From the NCBI RefSeq assembly GCF_014637795.1, contig NZ_BMFD01000006.1, positions 62,001 through 126,000 of the forward strand: DNA of 64,000 bases, read 5' to 3'. Of the stretch, positions 29,926 to 38,547 are shown in pieces. The position numbers were made by a program, and so were the translations under genes. The stretch comes from Belliella aquatica. Lineage in GTDB: Bacteria; Bacteroidota; Bacteroidia; Cytophagales; Cyclobacteriaceae. How positions within the stretch are numbered: position 1 is the stretch's first letter; each line of letters opens with the position of its first letter. The notes beneath the pieces were generated by a model, which had not been told where the DNA came from, ran no database searches, and saw nothing but the letters and a program-made list of their open reading frames with translations.

Positions 29926-29953
29926 CCCCACCAAAGCTTCAGTTTTGGTGGGG
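29926..29953 (+). promoter_or_regulatory. Perfect 10-bp GC-rich hairpin upstream of the outer-membrane protein gene
   Basis: CCCCACCAAA (29926-29935) pairs with TTTGGTGGGG (29944-29953). T runs lie about 10 nt away on both sides, too far for a classic terminator. It may be a leader structure for the downstream gene. Confidence 0.6.
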
Positions 29954-29967
29954 GACTTAGCCATTTT

Positions 29968-31134
29968 TTGAATGAACTGATTTTTAAAAAAACAAACTCA
30001 AATTTTAACTTAATAATTAATATAAAAAGATTATTACCCATATTCCTTGGTATAATTGTGCCATTTTTTGTACAAATTGAAATCCTTGCCCAAGGCTGCG
30101 TGGCGATTAGGCAATTTACGGGTATCGGAAACGCAGTTGGACAAGGAAATATCCTTGAAAAAGGAGAATGGAATATTAGCTCAAATTATCGCTATTTTAA
30201 GTCATTCCGACACTTCAGTGGTACAGAAGAGCACCCAAATCGAGTTGCAGACAATACCGAAGTGATTAACTGGTCGCATGGAGTGGATTTAAATGTAAGT
30301 TATGCCATTTCGGAGAGAGCTTATGCTGTAGTTTCATTGCCTTTTGCATATAATGAAAGGAGTTCTTTATATGAACATGGAAGAAATTCACGCCACATGA
30401 CTTATTCTAAAGGATTGGCAGATATGCGAATTGGGGCTGGCTATTGGTTGCTACCTTCAGAAAAAGCGAAGAAAGGAAATACAGCAATAGGTTTAGGAAT
30501 CAAAATCCCAACGGGCGATTACAATGCCCAAAGTACTTTTTATAATGTAGGTCCAAATGGTACTTCAGAAGTAAGACCTGTTGATCAATCTATTCAGTTA
30601 GGAGATGGTGGATTGGGACTAATATTAGATGCGCAGGGGATTTGGAATTTGCGCTCTAATTTCTTTTTATACTATGATGGATTCTATATGTTCAATCCAA
30701 GAAATACCAATGGGACTATGACAAATAGGAGCAGAGCATCTGAATCAATCATGAGTGTTCCTGATCAGTTTGCTTTCAGAGCAGGTCTTTTTAAACCAAT
30801 TCCTAGGCTTCATGGACTGGGAATTTCATTGGGAGGAAGAGCTGAAGGAATTCCAATAAGAGACTTGATTGGAGAAAGTGATGGGTTTCGTAGACCTGGA
30901 TATATTGTTTCTATTGAACCAGGGATTAGTTACATGTTGGGTAATTTTACCACGACTTTAACTGTTCCAGTGGCATTGATCAGGAATCGAACTAGGAGCC
31001 TCACAGATATTGCTGATTCCACACCAGATAATCGTAGGCATGGAGATGCTGCCTTTGCAGATTATCTAATCAATGTAAATTTGGCTTGGAGGATACCGAA
31101 GAAAGTAAAAAGTGTATTTAATAATATTGAATAA
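29968..31134 (+). CDS. Outer-membrane beta-barrel protein
   Basis: 388 residues from the TTG at 29968. The frame stays open up to an ATG at 29791, but that would add a cysteine-rich N-terminus with no sense and place a strong hairpin inside the gene. The signal peptide is KRLLPIFLGIIVPFFVQIEILAQ, with mature protein from GCVAIRQFTG. The rest has alternating beta-strand character with many aromatic residues (WNISSNYRYF, ADMRIGAGYWLL, FFLYYDGFYMF). It resembles the transporter-like/MetA-pathway barrel group. Substrate unknown. The true start needs mapping, as initiation at TTG, ATT or ATA is possible. Confidence 0.75.
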   Translation: MNELIFKKTNSNFNLIINIKRLLPIFLGIIVPFFVQIEILAQGCVAIRQFTGIGNAVGQGNILEKGEWNISSNYRYFKSFRHFSGTEEHPNRVADNTEVINWSHGVDLNVSYAISERAYAVVSLPFAYNERSSLYEHGRNSRHMTYSKGLADMRIGAGYWLLPSEKAKKGNTAIGLGIKIPTGDYNAQSTFYNVGPNGTSEVRPVDQSIQLGDGGLGLILDAQGIWNLRSNFFLYYDGFYMFNPRNTNGTMTNRSRASESIMSVPDQFAFRAGLFKPIPRLHGLGISLGGRAEGIPIRDLIGESDGFRRPGYIVSIEPGISYMLGNFTTTLTVPVALIRNRTRSLTDIADSTPDNRRHGDAAFADYLINVNLAWRIPKKVKSVFNNIE

Positions 31135-31146
31135 TTATACATATCA

Positions 31147-31179
31147 AAAGGAGATTAGCTTTTAAGGCTAGTCTCCTTT
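31147..31179. terminator. Bidirectional terminator between the barrel gene and cstA
   Basis: AAAGGAGAtTAGC and GCTAgTCTCCTTT form an imperfect 12-bp stem between convergent genes. It overlaps the cstA stop codon and has a T-rich flank on both strands. Confidence 0.75.
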
Positions 31180-32780
31180 CTCAAACTTTTCCCTGCCAAA
31201 AGAATCAAAGCCAATGATAAAATAAATAGAATCACTGCGATTCCTGTTAGAATGTATCCTTGATTTTGGAAATTCTTCCAAGCAAATAATGCCAAGGAAG
31301 TTAAAGTAACTGTGAACATAAAGAACATCGGAATCAAGACAAAGGTAGCATTGGTCTTTTGTCTGATGAGATAAACGGAGATTGCCAATAATGCCAATGC
31401 TGCCAAAAGTTGGTTTGCGGATCCGAAGATGGGCCATAAGACACTGAAACCTCCAGATGTCAATAGAAGCACCGAAAGTACAATGACAATACTTGTTGAC
31501 AGGTAGCGATTTTTTGCAAGCTTCACACCGATAGGATTTTTCACATCTTCGAAATATTCCTGAAAGGTAAATCGAGCCAATCGTGTACAAGTATCCAAAG
31601 TTGTCAATGCAAATGCGGATACTGTCAATGCAACGAATCCAATCCCAAACCCTTCTGATATCCCTAAGCTAGAGATAATATTTCCCAAGCCATTGGCAAA
31701 TAAAGGCACGGGACCTAAAGTGTCTATTTTCTCTAGATACTCCGCTCTTGATAGGACAACTACCGCTGCAACAGCAATAATTGCTAGAAATGATTCAATC
31801 AACATGCCTCCAAATCCTACAATTTTCGCATCGCTTTCTTTGTCTATTTGCTTTGAGGTAGTTCCTGAAGCGACCAAAGAATGAAACCCACTGATTGCAC
31901 CGCAGGCGATAGTTACAAATAAAACAGGGAAGATATATCCTAAATTCTCAGAAGTAAAATGAATGTCATTATCCATTACAATCGTAGGGTTGGCGATAAA
32001 AACACCAATAACTGCTGCGATGATTAATCCATAAAGTAAAAAACTATTTAAATAATCCCTTGGCTGAAGAAGCATAGACATGGGAGTAACCGAAGCAATA
32101 AATGCATAAGCTAATAAAATGTAAATCCAAGTTTGATAATCTAGGACAATTGGAAATTGCATTCCGAGATACACAAAATAATACATTAAGACGATTCCAA
32201 TAACTGAAATGAGAATAAAAGCCAGTTTTTTATCTCCAACAGCCTTACTTACAAACCCAAATAATACAGCCAAGATGATAAAAAGCAGAGATGCTGATGC
32301 CACTCCAGGATTACTGACAAAAGTTTTAGCAATAATATCTGCAAAAACACCAATGATAAGGATCAAAGTAGAAAAGCTAAAAAGGATGAAAAGTTGCTTA
32401 CCTCTGTAGCCAATGTTGTTTTGGATAATTACTCCAATTGATTTCCCTTGGTTTTTTAAAGAAGCAGCCATACTCCCTAAATCATGAACCGCACCAAAAA
32501 ATATCCCGCCAATTAGAATCCAAATCACAGCAGGAATCCAACCAAAGGTGAGTGCGATAATGGGGCCTACTATCGGCCCAGCACCTGCAATGGACGCGAA
32601 ATGATGTCCTAATACAACTATTGGTTTACTTGGGATATAGTCAATTCCATCAGAATATTGATGTGAAGGGGTGATATTTTTATTGTCTAGTTTGAATTTT
32701 TTGAATACATATTTTCCATAAATAAAATATGCAGCAATCAATATAAGAGCAGATAGACTCAATAAAGTGATTAGATTCAT
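31155..32780 (-). CDS. cstA: Carbon starvation protein CstA (peptide/pyruvate transporter family)
   Basis: 541 residues from the ATG at 32780 (MNLITLLSLSALILIAAYFIYGKYVF); an ATG 39 nt further upstream would add a polar tail before the first helix. About 15-16 transmembrane helices. CstA landmarks: HHFASIAGAGPIVGPIIALTFGW and FFGAVHDLGSM near the N-terminus, and GFHSLVASGTTSKQI. Family members import peptides or pyruvate during starvation. It is shorter than E. coli CstA (about 700) and matches the short Bacteroidota form. Convergent with the barrel gene. Confidence 0.93.
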   Translation of the reverse strand: MNLITLLSLSALILIAAYFIYGKYVFKKFKLDNKNITPSHQYSDGIDYIPSKPIVVLGHHFASIAGAGPIVGPIIALTFGWIPAVIWILIGGIFFGAVHDLGSMAASLKNQGKSIGVIIQNNIGYRGKQLFILFSFSTLILIIGVFADIIAKTFVSNPGVASASLLFIILAVLFGFVSKAVGDKKLAFILISVIGIVLMYYFVYLGMQFPIVLDYQTWIYILLAYAFIASVTPMSMLLQPRDYLNSFLLYGLIIAAVIGVFIANPTIVMDNDIHFTSENLGYIFPVLFVTIACGAISGFHSLVASGTTSKQIDKESDAKIVGFGGMLIESFLAIIAVAAVVVLSRAEYLEKIDTLGPVPLFANGLGNIISSLGISEGFGIGFVALTVSAFALTTLDTCTRLARFTFQEYFEDVKNPIGVKLAKNRYLSTSIVIVLSVLLLTSGGFSVLWPIFGSANQLLAALALLAISVYLIRQKTNATFVLIPMFFMFTVTLTSLALFAWKNFQNQGYILTGIAVILFILSLALILLAGKSLRKETSLKS

Positions 32781-32997
32781 GCTAATAGACAAGTTTAGGT
32801 TTTGAGACTTGAATATCATGCTTATTCAGCAGAATACAAATATCAACTTAGATCAAGGGTGATTTTGTCTAATTAATAGATTTTTTTAAATGTTGCTTTT
32901 GATTTAATGTTTAGCTCAAAATATTGGTATATAGGGATTTAGATGAATTGACTTTGAGGAACTTAAGAGGTTAATTTTATTTAATGGATATAAGCTA

Positions 32998-33005
32998 TAA
33001 ATTTG
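32998..33005 (+). promoter_or_regulatory. Candidate -7 box for accD
   Basis: TAAATTTG matches TAnnTTTG, 43 bp before the accD start. No good -33 element. Confidence 0.45.
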
Positions 33006-33047
33006 TAATCCCTGAAATAAATATTCGGGGCTTAACAAGGATAAATT

Positions 33048-33890
33048 ATGGCTTGGTTTAAAAGAACAGATAAAGGAATAAAGACCTCAACAGAGGAAAA
33101 GAAAGATGCTCCTGATGGCCTGTGGTTTAAAACACCCAAAGGTAATATTATTCATACACGTGAATTAAAGCATAATTCTTACGTTTGTCCCGATGATGAT
33201 TATCATGTAAAGATTGGGTCAAAAGAATATTTTGAAATATTATTTGATGGAAATAAATTCAAGGAGATCGATGCGAATATGACATCGGGAGATCCTTTGA
33301 AATTTGTTGATACCAAACCTTACTCTTCAAGAATAGAAGCAACAATCGCCAAAACAGAGCTGAATGATGCCGTAAGGACAGCGGTTGGAAAAATGAATGG
33401 CTTGGACTTGGTCGTTTCATGTATGGATTTCAATTTTATTGGAGGGTCGATGGGATCTGTGGTAGGTGAAAAAATTGCAAGAGCGATAGATTATTCATTG
33501 AAAGAGAAAATCCCATTTTTGATGATATCCAAGTCAGGTGGCGCTAGAATGATGGAAGCAGGTTTCAGTTTAATGCAAATGGCCAAGACTTCTGCGAAAT
33601 TAGCACTTTTGGATAAAGCTGGAATTCCTTATATATCAATGTTGACAGATCCGACAACTGGAGGAGTTACCGCTTCTTATGCGATGTTGGGTGATTTCAA
33701 CATTGCAGAACCTGGAGCTTTGATAGGTTTTGCAGGTCCAAGGGTCATTAGAGAGACGATTGGTAAAGATCTTCCAAAAGGTTTTCAAAGCTCAGAATTT
33801 GTTTTGGAACATGGATTCTTAGATTTTATCATCGATAGAAGGCAGTTGAAGAACAGATTGACAACTTTGCTAAACTTACTGAACAATTAA
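33048..33890 (+). CDS. accD: Acetyl-CoA carboxylase carboxyltransferase subunit beta
   Basis: 280 residues. Core carboxyltransferase motifs are intact: [51 protein letters not shown] and [13 protein letters not shown]. It forms, with AccA, the enzyme that moves CO2 from carboxybiotin to acetyl-CoA for fatty-acid synthesis. The N-terminal zinc ribbon is degenerate: where four cysteines are expected (about 29, 32, 47, 50) this protein has T29, G32, C47 and D50 (FKTPKGN ... YVCPDDDYH). It therefore probably binds no zinc there. Single gene with its own candidate promoter. Confidence 0.96.
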   Translation: MAWFKRTDKGIKTSTEEKKDAPDGLWFKTPKGNIIHTRELKHNSYVCPDDDYHVKIGSKEYFEILFDGNKFKEIDANMTSGDPLKFVDTKPYSSRIEATIAKTELNDAVRTAVGKMNGLDLVVSCMDFNFIGGSMGSVVGEKIARAIDYSLKEKIPFLMISKSGGARMMEAGFSLMQMAKTSAKLALLDKAGIPYISMLTDPTTGGVTASYAMLGDFNIAEPGALIGFAGPRVIRETIGKDLPKGFQSSEFVLEHGFLDFIIDRRQLKNRLTTLLNLLNN

Positions 33891-33943
33891 TCAGTTATAC
33901 AATAGACAAGAGCAAAGATAAAAATGGCAAAATTCATATAGAT

Positions 33944-33977
33944 TTTGGCCTTATTTATCTATTTATAAATATATTTG
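33944..33977 (+). promoter_or_regulatory. Candidate promoter of nqrF
   Basis: TTTG at 33944-33947 and TATATTTG at 33970-33977 are separated by 22 bp, a good fit to the Bacteroidota -33/-7 pattern, 55 bp before the start codon. Confidence 0.6.
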
Positions 33978-34032
33978 TATTCCCTAAGTAGGGGCTAAAT
34001 ACTGAAAAATTAAAAGTAAAAATTATCATTAA

Positions 34033-35337
34033 ATGGGTTCAGTAATTATTACCTCGATTGTAGCATTTACTCTGATTATTTTGCTACTCGTTTTTATCCT
34101 TTTGTTTGCCCAATCTAAGTTAGTCAACTCTGGAGACGTAAGAATCATCGTAAATGGTGATGAAAGCAATCCAATTGTGACATCCGCAGGTTCAACCCTG
34201 TTGAATACTCTGGGTAACAAAAAAATCTTCTTACCATCCGCTTGTGGTGGAGGTGGTACTTGCGCAATGTGTAAGTGCGTGATTGAAGATGGTGGTGGAG
34301 AAGTTCTGCCAACAGAAGAGGGTCACTTGAGTAGAGCAGAAAAGCAAGGTAATGTAAGATTGTCATGTCAAGTAAAAGTAAAGCAAGACATGAAAATCAG
34401 AATTCCAGAAGAAATTTTTGGAATCAAGAAGTGGGAATGTGAGGTTGTATCTAACTATAACGTATCCACATTTATCAAAGAATTTAAAGTAAAACTTCCA
34501 GAAGGAGAAAATCTCGACTTTGAATCTGGTGGGTATATCCAAATTGACGTTCCTGCAGTTACAGTGAACTTCAAAGACATGGATATCACTCCACATCCAG
34601 ATTTGGGTCACCCTCAGGATGTATATCAAAGTGATTGGGATAAATTCGGTCTTTGGGATTTGGTGATGAAGAATGATGAAGAGTTGTTCAGAGCTTACTC
34701 CATGGCCAACCACCCTGCTGAAGGTAATATTGTTATGTTAACAATTAGAATTGCCACTCCACCTTGGGATAGAGCGAATAATAAATGGATGGATGTTAAT
34801 CCAGGAGTTTGTTCTTCGTATGTTTTCGCGCAAAAACCTGGTGATAAGGTAACCATCTCTGGTCCTTATGGTGAATTCCACATCAATCCAACGGATAGAG
34901 AGATGATTTACATAGGTGGTGGTGCAGGTATGGCTCCGTTGAGATCTCATATTTTCCATTTATTCCACACGGAAAAAACTGATAGAAAAGTTTCTTACTG
35001 GTACGGAGGTAGATCTAAAAAAGAATTGTTCTACACGCCACAATTTAGAGATATAGAAAAGGACTTTCCAAACTTCAACTTCCATATAGGCTTGTCAGAG
35101 CCTTTACCAGAAGATAACTGGAAAGTGAAAAAGTCTTTGGAAGATAGAGAAGGAGATGGATACGTAGGTTTTATTCACCAAGTTCTTTATGATAATTATT
35201 TGAAAGATCACCCAGATCCAGATGAAGTAGAATTCTACCTTTGTGGTCCTCCATTGATGAATGCAGCTGTATTGAAGCTTCTAGATGATATGGGAGTTCC
35301 TCAAGAAAACATCAGATTTGATGACTTTGGAGGTTAA
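34033..35337 (+). CDS. nqrF: Na+-translocating NADH:quinone reductase subunit F
   Basis: 434 residues. N-terminal transmembrane helix (about 4-27), 2Fe-2S domain with C71, C77, C80 and C112 ([10 protein letters not shown] ... LSCQ), FAD-binding domain with RAYSMANHP, and NADH domain with [13 protein letters not shown] and [13 protein letters not shown], ending FDDFGG. It accepts electrons from NADH in the Na+-NQR complex. Subunits A-E are not beside it: accD lies upstream and a terminator follows directly. It must assemble with products encoded elsewhere. Confidence 0.95.
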   Translation: MGSVIITSIVAFTLIILLLVFILLFAQSKLVNSGDVRIIVNGDESNPIVTSAGSTLLNTLGNKKIFLPSACGGGGTCAMCKCVIEDGGGEVLPTEEGHLSRAEKQGNVRLSCQVKVKQDMKIRIPEEIFGIKKWECEVVSNYNVSTFIKEFKVKLPEGENLDFESGGYIQIDVPAVTVNFKDMDITPHPDLGHPQDVYQSDWDKFGLWDLVMKNDEELFRAYSMANHPAEGNIVMLTIRIATPPWDRANNKWMDVNPGVCSSYVFAQKPGDKVTISGPYGEFHINPTDREMIYIGGGAGMAPLRSHIFHLFHTEKTDRKVSYWYGGRSKKELFYTPQFRDIEKDFPNFNFHIGLSEPLPEDNWKVKKSLEDREGDGYVGFIHQVLYDNYLKDHPDPDEVEFYLCGPPLMNAAVLKLLDDMGVPQENIRFDDFGG

Positions 35338-35349
35338 TTTATAAATTGA

Positions 35350-35374
35350 GTCCCGCAATAGCGGGACTTTTTTA
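35350..35374 (+). terminator. Intrinsic terminator of nqrF
   Basis: GTCCCGC and GCGGGAC with an AATA loop, followed by a T tract. Confidence 0.93.
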
Positions 35375-35395
35375 TTTCACTCTGATTTTTTTACT

Positions 35396-35403
35396 TATTT
35401 TTG
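35396..35403 (+). promoter_or_regulatory. Candidate -7 box for the 35.4-38.5 kb operon
   Basis: TATTTTTG matches TAnnTTTG, 22 bp before the start codon at 35425 and just past the nqrF terminator. Confidence 0.4.
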
Positions 35404-35424
35404 AAAAAGACTTAGCTACACTCT

Positions 35425-36576
35425 ATGAATCTCAAATCCTTCTTTGAGCCAGTTCCTGAAATCATCACCAATCAGAAATTTGCACACAATTCTTTTTATA
35501 ATTTCATCCATTTTCATGGAGAAACTTTTCCCGATATTAAGGGAGTACAGATTGCGATTGTAGGCTTGTCAGAAAAAAGAGGGATGAAGCATGCTGATAC
35601 CATAGAAAGGTCAGCTATTGAGATTCGGGAGAAATTATATCACCTCAAAAAAGGGGAAGCACTTTACAAAATTGTGGATTTAGGCGATCTTCTTCCTGGA
35701 GAAACCTTAGATGAATCCATTGAAATCCTTAAAACGGTCGGTGAGTTTCTCTTGAAGAAGCAAATTCTACCAATTTACATTGGGGGATCACATGATTTAG
35801 ATTATGGACAATATCTTTCTTATCAAAGATTGAAAAAGCTGGTCAGTCTAGTCACTGTAGATGCCAAGATTGATATGGAAGAAGATGGCCTTCCTTATCA
35901 AACCCACACCCAAAATATCATTCTCCATCAACCAAATTTCCTTTTCAATTATTCGCATTTGGCGTATCAGAGCTTCTTGGTGGATAAGGATTTGATCAAT
36001 GTAATGGAAAAATTATATTTCGATCACATCAGATTGGGAAATGTAAGGGCAAATTTCAAGGAAATAGAGCCAATAATTCGAAATGCAGATTTGATGAGCT
36101 TTGACGTCTGTGCGATTCAATCTTCAGACGCTCCGGGTGCAGCTGATGCCCAGCCGTTCGGATTAACAGGTGAAGAAGCTTGTCAGATTTGCCGATTTGC
36201 AGGGATGAATGAGAAACTGAGCTCTTTTGGAATTTATGGCTATCAGCCTTATTATGATGACAGCAGAAATAAAACAGCCTCGATCATTGCGACGATGATC
36301 TGGTATTTTATTGAAGGTTTTTATGATCGAAAAGACAGTCTAAGTTTCAAAAGCAATGACTACATCAAATACACAGTTTCTTTAGACGCAAAGCCTTCCA
36401 TTATTATTTTTTATAAAAGTAAGAGGAGCGATAAATGGTGGATGGAAATCCCTCAAAATGATCAAGAGAAATTTGAAAGAACCACGATCATCCCTTGTAG
36501 TTACAAGGACTATCAAATGGCACAATCGGGAGAGATTCCTGAAAGATGGATCAATGCCCAATTAAAGTTGTTTTGA
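35425..36576 (+). CDS. Arginase/formimidoylglutamase-family protein with altered metal site
   Basis: 383 residues. The ureohydrolase fold is recognisable (VQIAIVGLSEKRG; LPIYIGGSHDLDYGQ at 117-129; LVTVDAKIDM at 142-151; LMSFDVCAIQSSDAPG at 223-238). Active members use GGDH, DAHxD and DxD to bind two manganese ions. Here these read GGSHD, DAKID and DVC, so several ligands are replaced. Similar divergent copies are usually annotated formimidoylglutamase in Bacteroidota, but hydrolase activity is doubtful. It is the first gene of a tight run: the cytochrome b5-like gene starts one base after it. Confidence 0.85.
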   Translation: MNLKSFFEPVPEIITNQKFAHNSFYNFIHFHGETFPDIKGVQIAIVGLSEKRGMKHADTIERSAIEIREKLYHLKKGEALYKIVDLGDLLPGETLDESIEILKTVGEFLLKKQILPIYIGGSHDLDYGQYLSYQRLKKLVSLVTVDAKIDMEEDGLPYQTHTQNIILHQPNFLFNYSHLAYQSFLVDKDLINVMEKLYFDHIRLGNVRANFKEIEPIIRNADLMSFDVCAIQSSDAPGAADAQPFGLTGEEACQICRFAGMNEKLSSFGIYGYQPYYDDSRNKTASIIATMIWYFIEGFYDRKDSLSFKSNDYIKYTVSLDAKPSIIIFYKSKRSDKWWMEIPQNDQEKFERTTIIPCSYKDYQMAQSGEIPERWINAQLKLF

Positions 36577-36577
36577 A

Positions 36578-36805
36578 ATGAAGGCATATACAAGGCAGCA
36601 GCTTGCTTTGAGGAATGGGCAGGATAAGCCTGAGATTTGGGTCGCCTACAAGGGTATGATTTATGATGTGACCGAATCTCGACTTTGGAAAAACGGCAAG
36701 CATTATGAACATTGGGCAGGGCAAGATTTGACAGATGAACTTGTAGATGCGCCACATACTGAAAAAGTGTTTGTTAAATTTGATCCAATTGGACAATTGA
36801 TTTAG
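36578..36805 (+). CDS. Cytochrome b5-like heme/steroid-binding domain protein
   Basis: 75 residues. It matches the small b5-like family (YTRQQLALRNGQDKPEIWVAYKG, IYDVTESRLWKNGKHYEHWAGQDLTDEL, DAPHTEKVF). The His in HYEHWAGQDLT and the later His in APHTE are candidate heme ligands. No membrane anchor. Between the arginase-like gene (1 nt) and the kinase (4 nt), so co-transcribed; the role there is unclear. Confidence 0.88.
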   Translation: MKAYTRQQLALRNGQDKPEIWVAYKGMIYDVTESRLWKNGKHYEHWAGQDLTDELVDAPHTEKVFVKFDPIGQLI

Positions 36806-36809
36806 GAAA

Positions 36810-37649
36810 ATGATATTAATAGCAGATAGCGGATCAAGTAAGACAGATTGGAGAGTAATTGCTGATAATGGTACGATCAAGCAACATCGTGGTATCGGTT
36901 TTAATCCGACATATCAATCCAGAGAGGAAATGATAAGCTTACTTCGAGATGAATTTCTTTTGGAAATTTCAAATGAAGTGAATCAGATTTTTTATTACGG
37001 AGCTGGATGTTCAAGTGAATCTGGAAGGGGTCAGGTGAACTCAGCACTTTCTATTATTTTTCCCAAAGCAGAAATTGTCATTGAACACGATATGTTAGCA
37101 GCGGCAAAAGCGACTTGTGGTCATGATGCAGGAATAGCCTGTATCCTAGGGACTGGATCAAATAGTTGTGATTATGATGGTAAAAATATCATGGAATCCA
37201 TGCCTGCACCAGGATATATATTGGGAGACTTTGGTGGAGGGTCATCTATAGGGAAAAAATTCCTGCAAGATTTTATTTATCAGGAGATGCCTGAAGCAAT
37301 TTACCAAAAGGCAGTTGATCAATTGGGTCTTAGCTACGATATGATTATTCACGAGGTCTATAAGAATCCTTTTCCTGGGAGATACATGGCTTCTTTTTGC
37401 AAGTTTCTGACAGAAAATAAAGCTGATCCCTATTGCTATTTATTATTTTGGAATGCTTTTCAGGACTTTTTGAAAAGGTATGTAATGAAGTATGAAGGTT
37501 TTCAAGGAAAGCCAGTCAATTTTGTGGGCTCCATTGCGTTTCATAACAGTGACATATTAAGAAATGCCGCTTTTGATCTTGGTATCCATGTAAATTTAAT
37601 TCTTGAAAGCCCTATTGCTGGCTTGACACTTTATCATCAAAAACCATGA
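36810..37649 (+). CDS. BadF/BadG-type amino-sugar kinase (N-acetylglucosamine or MurNAc kinase)
   Basis: 279 residues, ASKHA fold. Phosphate-1 motif ADSGSSKTDW at the N-terminus, central GIACILGTGSNSCDYDG, and LGDFGGGSSIGKKFLQD. The neighbour is murQ, whose start overlaps this gene's stop by 4 nt (ATGA). The likely substrate is N-acetylmuramic acid or N-acetylglucosamine from cell-wall turnover; a MurK-like role feeding MurQ, as described in Tannerella forsythia, is inference. Confidence 0.88.
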   Translation: MILIADSGSSKTDWRVIADNGTIKQHRGIGFNPTYQSREEMISLLRDEFLLEISNEVNQIFYYGAGCSSESGRGQVNSALSIIFPKAEIVIEHDMLAAAKATCGHDAGIACILGTGSNSCDYDGKNIMESMPAPGYILGDFGGGSSIGKKFLQDFIYQEMPEAIYQKAVDQLGLSYDMIIHEVYKNPFPGRYMASFCKFLTENKADPYCYLLFWNAFQDFLKRYVMKYEGFQGKPVNFVGSIAFHNSDILRNAAFDLGIHVNLILESPIAGLTLYHQKP

Positions 37650-38452
37650 GCACAACAGAAAGTAATTCCCTGTATGACAATCTTGAAAACTTAGATGTTG
37701 CTTCATTATTGAAGAATATCAACCAAGAAGATTATAAAGTTGCTGCTGCTGTAGAAAAAATTTTACCTTCAATTACAGCTCTCGTAGAGCAAATAGTCCC
37801 ACGGATGCAGGCCGGAGGAAGACTATTTTATATAGGAGCAGGGACAAGTGGAAGATTAGGAATCTTGGATGCTTCGGAGTGCCCACCTACTTTTGGAGTT
37901 TCGCATGACCGTGTTATCGGGATCATTGCAGGTGGAGACAAGGCGATAAGAAAAGCTGTAGAAAATGCAGAAGATGATCAAAATCAAGCTTGGAATGACA
38001 TTTCGGTTTATGGATTTCATGCAAGTGATACTGTGATTGGAATCGCTGCGTCGGGAACTACTCCCTATGTAATAGGTGGAGTGAAGCAAGCTAAGACAAA
38101 TGGTTTATTGACAGGATGTATTACTTGTAACTCTAATTCACCTTTGGCTGCTGAAGTAGAGTTCCCCTTAGAAGTGATTGTAGGTCCTGAGTTTGTCACA
38201 GGAAGTACACGGATGAAAGCAGGAACGGCTCAAAAGCTAGTACTAAACATGATTTCCACCACTGTGATGATCAAGCTCGGTCGTGTAAAAGGAAATAAAA
38301 TGGTGGATATGCAATTGTCCAATGAAAAACTTATAAAACGAGGCACGAGGATGATTGCTGAATCAACTGGGCTAGATGAGGAAATATCTAAAAGCCTTCT
38401 TCTTAAACATGGTTCAGTGAGAGCGGCCGTTGAAGCTTTTTATAAGAAATAA
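37646..38452 (+). CDS. murQ: N-acetylmuramic acid 6-phosphate etherase
   Basis: 268 residues, SIS fold. Landmarks: GGRLFYIGAGTSGRLGILDASECPPTFG, IGIAASGTTPYVIG and VTGSTRMKAGTAQKLVLNMIST. It cleaves the lactyl ether of MurNAc-6-phosphate to give GlcNAc-6-phosphate in peptidoglycan recycling. Shorter than the about 300 residues of E. coli MurQ, lacking part of the C-terminal helical region. Overlaps the kinase gene by 4 nt. Confidence 0.96.
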   Translation: MSTTESNSLYDNLENLDVASLLKNINQEDYKVAAAVEKILPSITALVEQIVPRMQAGGRLFYIGAGTSGRLGILDASECPPTFGVSHDRVIGIIAGGDKAIRKAVENAEDDQNQAWNDISVYGFHASDTVIGIAASGTTPYVIGGVKQAKTNGLLTGCITCNSNSPLAAEVEFPLEVIVGPEFVTGSTRMKAGTAQKLVLNMISTTVMIKLGRVKGNKMVDMQLSNEKLIKRGTRMIAESTGLDEEISKSLLLKHGSVRAAVEAFYKK

Positions 38453-38455
38453 TCC

Positions 38456-38463
38456 GTATCTTT
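38456..38463 (+). promoter_or_regulatory. Candidate -7 box for the pseudouridine synthase gene
   Basis: TATCTTTG followed by GCAGC matches TAnnTTTG. It lies 4 bp after the murQ stop and 85 bp before the next start, giving a leader of about 75 nt. Confidence 0.55.
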
Positions 38464-38547
38464 GCAGCCCCTTTAAATTCAGGAACTTAGACTTTCTTGA
38501 TTTGAAGCGGACTTACCAAAAAATACAGCAGAGATGTTGCATGGAAA

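Noticed and set aside
29791-29967. N-terminal extension of the outer-membrane protein from the ATG at 29791
   Set aside because: The added 59 residues are Cys/Ser-rich without homology sense, precede the signal peptide, and are interrupted at RNA level by a strong hairpin.
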